This document shows positions 57,362-64,000 of a stretch of 64,000 nucleotides of DNA, in pieces (position 1 is the first letter of the stretch; every line of letters begins with the position of its first letter). The notes below the pieces were generated by a model. That model ran no database searches. It worked only from the letters and a program-made list of their open reading frames with translations, and was not told the DNA's origin. The DNA comes from Enoplosus armatus (lineage: Eukaryota > Chordata > Actinopteri > Centrarchiformes > Enoplosidae). The translations under genes and the position numbers were made by a program. Location of the stretch: contig NC_092193.1 in NCBI RefSeq assembly GCF_043641665.1, forward strand, positions 22,238,182 to 22,302,181, read 5' to 3'.

Positions 57362-58390
57362 TTAGTACTTGATTGCATAACCATTGTTTTTGATGACTGC
57401 AGCCATGCGTCTTGGCATGCTCTCCACCAGCTTCTGACATTGTTCTGCTGTCACAGCAGCCCATTCCTGTTGCACAAATTCAAACAAATTTGCTTTGTTT
57501 TTGGGCTTGTGGTTCTCCATTTTGAGTTTGATAATTTTCCACAGGTTTTCCATTGGATTTAGATCTGGTGATTGAGCAGGCCAAGGCATGGTCCGAATGT
57601 TCTGGTTCTCCATCCAGGCTTTAACTGACCTTGCCGTGTGGCAAGGGGCATTGTCTTGTTGGAAAATCCAGTCATTCGAGGCAGGAAAGAGTTTTCCAGC
57701 TGATGGAAGAAGACTGTTTTCAAGAGTAGCCCTGTACATGACCTGGTTCATTCGCCCTTCACACAATTGCATTTGCCCTGTTCCACCCATACTGAAACAA
57801 CCCCAGATCATCACTGATCCACCCCCGTGTTTTACTGTAGGGGCAAGACAGTCTGGTTTGTAGGCTTCTCCAGGCTTCCTCCTAACCAGTAAGTTGGCTG
57901 GAGTGGGCGTCAACTCAAAATTGGATTCATCACTGAAGAGAACCTTAGCCCAATCATCAACAGTCCAATCCTTGTGATCCCTAGCAAAGAGTAACCGGGC
58001 CTTCCTCTGCCTTTCGTTGATGAAGGGCTTCTTCCGTGCCCTGTGTGACTTCAGACCGGCTTCAAGAAGTCGGTTTCGAACTGTCCTTGCCGAACAAGTC
58101 ACATTTCTCGACAGTGCCCACTCATTTTTAAGGTCCCTGGAGGTCTGACGACGATTCCTGACACAGGAACGGATGAGTGCACGGTCATCTCGTGGGGTAG
58201 AAAGACGTTTCCTGCCTCGACCAGCTAGCAATTTGGTAGTACCGTGTTCGGCTTGTTTTTTCTTGGTGTGATGAACGGCTGTCTTGGAGATCTTCAGTTT
58301 TTTGGCTACCTGTCTCTCACTCATGCCAATTTCCAGCAGTGCCAAGATGGCTGCCTTTGTGGCTTCACATAATTCTTTTGTTTTAGGCAT
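57362..58390 (-). CDS. Tc1-family transposase, intact (342 aa)
   Basis: Full-length DD34E transposase that would bind its own inverted repeats in the nucleus, excise the element and insert it at TA sites. The N-terminal part (about residues 1-110) holds two helix-turn-helix units of the paired type (SERQVAKKLKISKTAVHH; ARTVRNRLLEAGLKS), with a GRGRKR AT-hook-like box at 57-62 between them. The catalytic domain has D154 in LFSDESNF, D246 in QQDNAPCHTA and E281 in SPDLNPMENLW, with 34 residues between the last two. The glycine-rich GGGSVMIWGCFS box is at 189-200. Length and all three acidic residues are as usual for Tc1 enzymes, and no stop or frameshift is seen. The start at 58390 is the first ATG and gives the family-typical MPKTKEL. 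Activity cannot be proven from sequence. Confidence 0.97.
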   Translation of the reverse strand: MPKTKELCEATKAAILALLEIGMSERQVAKKLKISKTAVHHTKKKQAEHGTTKLLAGRGRKRLSTPRDDRALIRSCVRNRRQTSRDLKNEWALSRNVTCSARTVRNRLLEAGLKSHRARKKPFINERQRKARLLFARDHKDWTVDDWAKVLFSDESNFELTPTPANLLVRRKPGEAYKPDCLAPTVKHGGGSVMIWGCFSMGGTGQMQLCEGRMNQVMYRATLENSLLPSAGKLFPASNDWIFQQDNAPCHTARSVKAWMENQNIRTMPWPAQSPDLNPMENLWKIIKLKMENHKPKNKANLFEFVQQEWAAVTAEQCQKLVESMPRRMAAVIKNNGYAIKY

Positions 58391-58495
58391 TATGTGAGAG
58401 CTGACAACTTCTGAGTTGTGCTACGGCTTGAATGTAAGCAGGAAACCACTCCAGGCCTTTGCATGTGCAGTGCTGCTTATGACATGAAATGGCCT

Positions 58496-58503
58496 CTTAT
58501 ATA
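58496..58503 (-). promoter_or_regulatory. TATA-like box of the transposase gene
   Basis: Minus-strand TATATAAG lies about 105 bp upstream of the transposase ATG and inside the transposon. A location between inverted repeat and ATG is usual for Tc1 promoters. Confidence 0.5.
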
Positions 58504-59309
58504 CCCTGGGAATACAATTAAGCTTAAGCATGTCAGATAGGACATAAAGTATTATGTAACCAGCTGCATTTTTTGTCGTGTTCATTGTATTCTTCAGGTA
58601 ATATACCTTTAGTGGTACCAGGCATTAAAATGAACAAGAAATTGAAGAAAACAAGGGTGGTCTAATCATTTTTTCCATGACTGTATATATATGTAAATGC
58701 ATGTATATTATCCCCCATGAATAATATGCATGCATTTTTGTGAAGAAGACAACTACACTTAAGTGTTATTTTAGAAGTGTATATCTTTATTTGTTTATTA
58801 TGAAGCCAGGCTGCTTGGACTATTAATTCTATGTCCATATTCTGTTTTTTTCTGTTACTTTTCACTATCGTACATATGTTTTGTGTTCCTAAAAATATGG
58901 GGGAAAGTCTTAAAGTAATTGTACAGCCATTATTGTTTATCTATGCCGTGAATATAATGAGATATACATATATTTATTACTCCCCTCCCTCTTTTCTATG
59001 TGTATGCGGGGGGGTGTCAGTGTATGTGCAATGGTAAAATAGGGGTCCCTGAAGAAAAAGGTCGGGAATCACTGATCTAGAATACTGTGCATCTGTGCCA
59101 CTGTTACTATAGTGCCACATTCTTCCTGCAGGCTGGAGCTGTTGACTGTAATCTGCCAGCCTCGGCTCATTGCAGCCCATCAGAAACAATGGACGCTCCT
59201 CTCCAGTAACCCAGAGTTCCCCTTTAAGAGAGCAGTGTTTGGGCTTCTGGAAATAAGCCTGACTGATAAGTGTCTGTTGGTTGGAGTTGGGGATGAAGAT
59301 TGAGCCTTA

Positions 59310-59361
59310 ACACGGTGTGTGTGTGTGCCCCCCCCCCCCCACACACACACACACACACACA
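59310..59361. repeat. (GT)n-(C)n-(CA)n palindromic microsatellite
   Basis: A GT run, a C run of about 11 and a (CA)11 run follow one another. The GT and CA parts are complementary around the C core, so the DNA could form a hairpin. It lies about 65 bp upstream of the CCAAT box. Confidence 0.9.
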
Positions 59362-59424
59362 CTCCCCTCTCATGTGCGCGCGAGCGTGCGCGTGTCCCTT
59401 TAATCACCGGCGGCGCTGTAATGA

Positions 59425-59432
59425 CCAATCAG
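59425..59432 (+). promoter_or_regulatory. CCAAT box (NF-Y type)
   Basis: CCAATCAG is a full NF-Y consensus, about 80-100 bp upstream of the probable transcription start in the GA-rich stretch. Confidence 0.5.
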
Positions 59433-59499
59433 CAGCCATTTCAACTCCTCAATTTGTTGATTTGGTGAGAAGGGGGGGGGGGCGGGGGGTTAGGTGGAG

Positions 59500-59538
59500 A
59501 GAGGTAGGGTCTGCACTGGAGAGAGAGAGGGCGCGCGC

Positions 59539-59569
<31 letters not shown>

Positions 59570-59673
59570 GCAGAGGCAGAGTGAGGACGGGAGAGAGGGG
59601 GACAGGCAGAGAGCGCAGCAGTCCGTCTCCGGTGGCTGTTCTCGTCAAAGCTCCATCCTCGGCGCACACAGCG
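59500..59673 (+). other. putative non-coding first exon (5' UTR)
   Basis: GA-rich leader text, including (GA)n at 59545-59569, leads into gcagcagtccgtctccggtg and ctccatcctcggcgcacaca. It ends at GCG|GTAAGTGG, with GT at 59674-59675 forming a strong splice donor. No ATG-led frame of useful length is present, so the coding part would start in a later exon beyond the window. The exon start is a guess. The identity of the gene is not visible. Confidence 0.48.
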
Positions 59674-62600
59674 GTAAGTGGCACCGGCTCTGCGCCGCTT
59701 CTCTACCGGCCCTGCAGCGGTTTCACCCCCCCACACGGAGGAGAAAAAAAAAAAACTGCACGTAGGCTAGGCATGTACATTGTTTTTGTTTGTTTTGTTT
59801 TCCTGTTTCTTGCCACGGCGGTCGGGCTCTCGGTAATTCAGACGCTCTTCCGCGGGAGGTGCGCAACTGAATTTGGCCATTTGGCGTGCGGCGGAGGGGC
59901 ACGCGGACACTCGAGTTCGGCTAATTCGCGGCAAAAGTGACAACAAATTACGGCGCTGCGCCAGTCAACTTAACTTCACTGGGCCTTCGGTTTCTTTCCG
60001 GTTTGGAAACACTAAGCTGTATGAATTCATATTTATTTTTTAAAAAAAGCCGTTACTCACACGTGAAGTTGAGAGAGCCTCGCGCACCACCGCGTCTCGT
60101 GCCTTCGCGTCGACGGCAGAGTGCTAAGCGGCAACTTGTGCTGCGGAAGTTATCACAGTAGATGTTTAATTAAAAAAAATAAAATAAAAGTAGTGACGTT
60201 TTTATGAATCACTCACCTTTTTTTTTTTTTAGTTTTATTTGTTACCTTGAGCGGTGGTGGTAGAATGTGTGTGCGGGTGGGGGCTGTTAGTTCAACAGGA
60301 GGGGTCAGATAGAAGCTGCCGCACGTTAAATAGTACAAGCTAGTAGGAGCCGAAATGACGGCGTTAGCAGGCTAACCTAGACGTGTGGAGACAACTTCAC
60401 CTTTACGTGTGTGTGTGTGTGTTTATTGTTGGCGAAGTTTTCCTTCTCGTCAGGTTTGGTGATTCATATCCCCCCCTCCACCCTTCCATTTTGCGTGGTA
60501 ACATCTCAGTAGGTTTTGACTGAAGGGAATTAATGTTGTGTTTTGGAATTCAGCAGCGGAAGGGGGGGAAATAAAAAAAAAGGTTGAAACATTAATGGCA
60601 TGGTGCTAGTTTTCTATGTAAGTCATTGTGGTTTCAATGCAGAGAGAGGGAGGGGGGGGGGGGGGCAGGAGGCAAGGAGACCTACACTGTAGCAGACTGG
60701 GGTGATGCTGATCCGTTCCGACTCACATTCATGTCTCTTGCAACTCTCCCTCTCTCTCTCCCTCCCTCTCTGACTCCATCTTGGTCCGTCCCCATCGTGA
60801 AGTTAGCATCTAATCAGAGGACACAGAGATTCTCCCATAGCATCAGTCACACCTGCTTCCCTGCTCTGAGTTATTATTGTGACTTGTGTCTGTTGGCTGT
60901 GATGACTTGCCGTATTTAGTGGATGGTAATTAGAGCCAGATTGTGTTCGACCCTGCTGCTAAATGTGTGTGTGTGTGTGTGTGTGTGTGTCGTCTCGGGG
61001 CTGAGACAGCTTGGATGGCCAAATGGGTCAAGCGGTGGCAGCAAACCAGTGATGGATTTCACCTGCTTGAGGAGTGGCGGAGGCGGCTGGGGGCGGTGGG
61101 TGGGTGGGGGGATTGGGGGTCGTGCAACATCTGATCAGTTGTGTAGCCAACAGCGTTGACTGTGACGTCGATCGCAGAAAAACGCTCAAAAATCCTTTCC
61201 CCTTTAAGTGAAGAAGAGTTTGCGACAAAGTGGATTTTTTTTTTTTGTTTGAATTCACCCCATCATTTTACTTTTCGCATGGCGTGAAAGCCTCCTCATG
61301 AAACTCTGGTGAGTTTGAGTCAGAAGCTTGAAGCAGGTTTTGTGAGACATTGCTCCAGCATATCCGCAAACCTTTTAGCTGTTAAATTTGTCCCTCCGTA
61401 GGATAATAAGGAATTGCCCTGGAATTCAAAGCCCTGGCCGCTAACTCAGACCCCTCGTTGAGATCCATTGATTTACACTTTGTAGGATTCTGGGGGGGTT
61501 TCCCAGCGTGCATGGAAGTGCCTTAGAAATGTGGTTTAGCACCGGCATCCATCATCCCCGTTATGTGACCCGAGTTGGTTCCTCACAAACATTCCTCACT
61601 GTCTCAGATGTGACCTCGGCGCAGCCTAATGGCCCATCGCTTACATTTTTTTTAAAAAGAGTGTAGTGGCCGGCAGGCTGTTTGGCACATACTGAGTTTA
61701 TTATTAACTATTAGTAGGGTTTTATTTTGAGAGAATTGGGTTGTGTGCTAATCCTCCTCCACCAGTACATTTCGCTAGGCAGCAGTGATCAGTGTGAATT
61801 TGTTCTATACATTATAATTCAATTTTAGCAACAGCTTTTTTGTGGTGTCTCGTAAATATGCTACATTTACCAGGAGACACTGCCAATTTGTAAAAAGTAT
61901 TAAGTCTAGTTCTTCTAAAAGCAGGATTATTAACAGATGATTTTCCTGCTAATTGTATGTACATCCAGTCCATGCTGGTAGACTGTGTAGTCCATTAAAA
62001 GTACAACCACTTGGGTGAAATTAACTCTGGCAAAGAAAGTGGCTCAGAGAGCCTGTCCCACAGTGCCTGCATGTGCCAGGATGTATTGTTTGTGACCATT
62101 ATGGTCAACTCTCAAAACTACAATGGGAGGCTTTGTTTCCCTAAGCTTAGCCTCGAAGGCAACACTGGTTTTCAGGCAGAATTCAAATCCCAGGGTGGTC
62201 CTAAACCTAACCTTAACTGTCTTTCATCTGAAACTAATCATAACGGGTCAAAAGTGGCAAAAATGCTTACCCCCATGCTACTTAAATGTGGAAATATTAA
62301 TAATCAGCTCCGCTGAACTCCGCAGATTTGGAGGAGTTTCACCGGTTGTGGCCTGTGATTAACACTTAATCAACTTGCACGTTTTAAAGTTCAACAAGAT
62401 GCCAAAAATAATGTTGGAGAACAATAAAAACACAGAATATATGTAAAACCCATAAAAATGTTTTTGGGAAAACATGGGACATAAAATCATGAAACAGACA
62501 GTACTCAGTTAAAACAAGTAGATTCTAAAGCACCTCAGTAATTCAGGGTTCACTTGCTCGTATTTTTCTTTCAGCCGAGCAAAACACTTTCAAAATAGGC

Positions 62601-64000
62601 TTTTTTTACTGCTTCACAAGACACAAGTAAAAGATCCATACAATGGATGGAGGACGCAGACCAGTGATGAAAATAATACAAGATATAGAAATGACTGGAA
62701 TAACAAGCGAGTAAACAAAAAAATGTGGATTATTAAGGACACGTGAGCGCCGGGGAGAGATTTATGGATGGAGATACAGACACTGCCAGTCTCAGTTCAC
62801 TCGGGCAGGTTGCTGCGAGGCCACGGGGCCATGTTGGCAAAAGCTCAGTCACCTTTAGTCTTTAGCCCGGACACAGTCACGGTTGGGTCAGTCACGCTTT
62901 ATGTAGTTACTGTTAAGCAGTCAAGAGGTCAGCGAGATAACCTGGAGCCAGGCCCCGGAAAACATTTGCACATAATCACTATAAAAATCAGTGAAGCCGT
63001 CAGCGAGGAGAGGGGGATATCTTGGCCCCTCTCTTTGTTGCACAGGTAAAAGAAACTTTGCTTCAGGCCCCCTCCTTTTTGGTTAAGGCAAACACACAGG
63101 GCGCCGCAGCAGTTGCGGCAAGAAGAGATAAAAGCATGTAATCCTCTGTATCGCTGAAACTCAGGAAGGATCTAAGTATAGCAATGCTCCTGAGATGACC
63201 AGAAAAGCCAGAATGAACAAGTATTTTAGTGTGTCATTCCAAATTAGGGCTTGGGAACAGGCCTAATGTGTTTATTAGGCTGTGTGAAGCCAGCTTCAAT
63301 TTGGCTGGAAACGTTGATATTTTCCCTTCATTTCTTCGGTTAAAGCAGCGAGGACAATGTGTAGAGCCACAGTAACCTGGTTAGTGTCGTTTCTCTGCAG
63401 CCACCTTACTTAACCTTAAATGTAAAGCGATCGCCCCAGTTTTAGAAAAATGAGGAAAAACCTGGTTTTCACAGCTAGATAAGTTACAGGGTCAAGTGCT
63501 GCACCTGAGTCAAGACGGAGCACGCCCTCACAGGGATCAAATTTGGTATAGACTGTAAAAAGAGCTGGTGCAAGATCAGCCTACACCGGCACAACTGATC
63601 AGTATGATGACAGGGATAAGAAAATGCAAGGATCGGATGACCTTGATTCAAGAAGAATCTGTCCAGAAGACAGAGGCGCAGCGGGGAAGAGAGTTCCCCC
63701 AGCAAATCAAAACCTGCCATTATTTTTTTGGCTTGTGTCAGAGACATGTTCAGGGCTTAAACCTTCATCGTCTCATAAAAGTGAGATCAAAATCTGTCTT
63801 TTCATTTGCTGGTGATGCTTTGTGCTTTTAGCTTTTCTTTCATCCCCCCCCCCCCCAAAAAAAAACACTGTTGTCTTTTGATCCTGAGGATGTACTAATG
63901 GCATAACGGTATCTAAGACTGAGAGGCTGTTGTTGTGACGGCGTGGCAGAAGATGTTGGTGTAACAAAAAGATGGCTACAGTTACATTCCTTCTCTTCCG
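59674..64000 (+). other. putative first intron, no exon recognised
   Basis: Starts with GTAAGT in CpG-rich DNA and continues to the window end. It contains T/A runs near 60170-60232, a short TG run at 60409-60422, a G run at about 60652-60665, a (TG)n tract at 60965-60990 and a C-then-A run at 63844-63863. No coding exon with clear splice sites or domain was found. It may also contain intergenic DNA if the exon call is wrong. Confidence 0.35.

Larger units (their letters stand above)
57078..58683 (-). mobile_element. Tc1-type transposon, complete
   Basis: 1606 bp bounded by TA on both sides (57076-57077 and 58684-58685). The terminal inverted repeats start CAGTCATGGAAAAAAT and match over about 80 bp with one mismatch. 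The transposase lies on the minus strand with a TATA-like box upstream. The near-identical ends and open frame suggest a young insertion. It sits inside a hAT MITE, which is therefore older. Confidence 0.97.
56976..59074 (+). mobile_element. hAT-type MITE, complete, split by a Tc1 element
   Basis: The left end reads CAGTGGTTCCCAACC and the reverse complement of the right end CAGTGATTCCCGACC, 13 of 15 matching. It is flanked by a perfect 8-bp duplication, atctagaa, at 56968-56975 and 59075-59082. Removing the Tc1 insertion (57078-58683 plus one TA) leaves about 490 bp without a transposase frame, so it is non-autonomous. A truncated relative is at 18231-18320. Confidence 0.93.
59380..60140 (+). 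promoter_or_regulatory. CpG-rich promoter region
   Basis: CpG dinucleotides are far denser here than in the rest of the window (gcgcgcgag, ccggcggcgc, gggcgcgcgc, ttccgcggg, gtgcggcgg, cgcggacac, cgcgtcgacg). The region contains a CCAAT box, a GA-rich leader, a splice donor and a CpG-rich intron start. That arrangement fits a housekeeping or developmental gene promoter reading rightward. No TATA box is visible at the expected place. Confidence 0.6.

Noticed and set aside
59494..59940. 148-codon frame in the CpG-rich region, Arg/Glu-rich.
   Set aside because: The Arg/Glu part is translated (GA)n repeat and the frame reads straight through the splice donor at 59674. An untranslated first exon explains the region better.
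1..64000. CRISPR arrays, operons, prophage or bacterial features.
   Set aside because: Repeat content is that of a vertebrate nuclear genome. The only regularly spaced repeat (50030-50560) has contiguous 80-bp units without spacers.

Overview
The window is vertebrate, almost certainly teleost (probably percomorph), nuclear DNA. The evidence is the mix of repeats: dense (CA/TG)n microsatellites, an intact Tc1-type transposon, several hAT-type elements with 8-bp target-site duplications, CR1/Rex1-like and L2-like LINE fragments, tRNA-derived SINEs and a TTAA-flanked MITE. There is a 200-base assembly gap at 42002-42201. I found no convincing multi-exon host protein gene. Only two substantial coding regions belong to recognisable families, and both are transposases: an intact Tc1 transposase (57362-58390, minus) and a broken BED-finger hAT transposase (23529-24100, minus). 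Most other open frames look like chance or microsatellite translations.

Layout. 1-8.8 kb: SINE, LINE and dispersed-repeat fragments, two coding-like minus-strand relics separated by a common fish repeat (2.8-3.5 kb), and a complete non-autonomous hAT element (6312-7164, TSD cttttagc). 8.8-15 kb: microsatellites, a decayed CR1/Rex1-like LINE (12.06-13.29 kb) and an L2-like LINE fragment (14.2-14.7 kb). 15-22 kb: more repeat fragments, including a second L2-like LINE with its 3' end. 23.0-24.4 kb: an internally deleted hAT element. 25-40 kb: mostly unassigned intergenic DNA with microsatellites, long G/C runs, a short interstitial telomeric repeat (32390) and AT-rich, homeodomain-site-rich stretches that may be conserved non-coding elements. 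40.3-43.4 kb: stacked and nested mobile-element fragments. 50.03-50.56 kb: a minisatellite with an exact 80-bp period. 54.5-56.1 kb: a relic of a SWIM-type transposon-associated gene, then a near-perfect inverted repeat with 47-bp arms. 56.98-59.07 kb: a hAT-type MITE interrupted by the intact Tc1 element.

The only host-gene signal is at 59.4-60.1 kb. A CpG-rich stretch contains a CCAAT box, a GA-rich leader and a good splice donor (59674). It reads as the promoter and non-coding first exon of a plus-strand gene, with the rest of the window as its first intron. The gene itself lies beyond the window. The Tc1/hAT nest ends about 350 bp upstream of this promoter. Family assignments are from memory of family features; no search was run.
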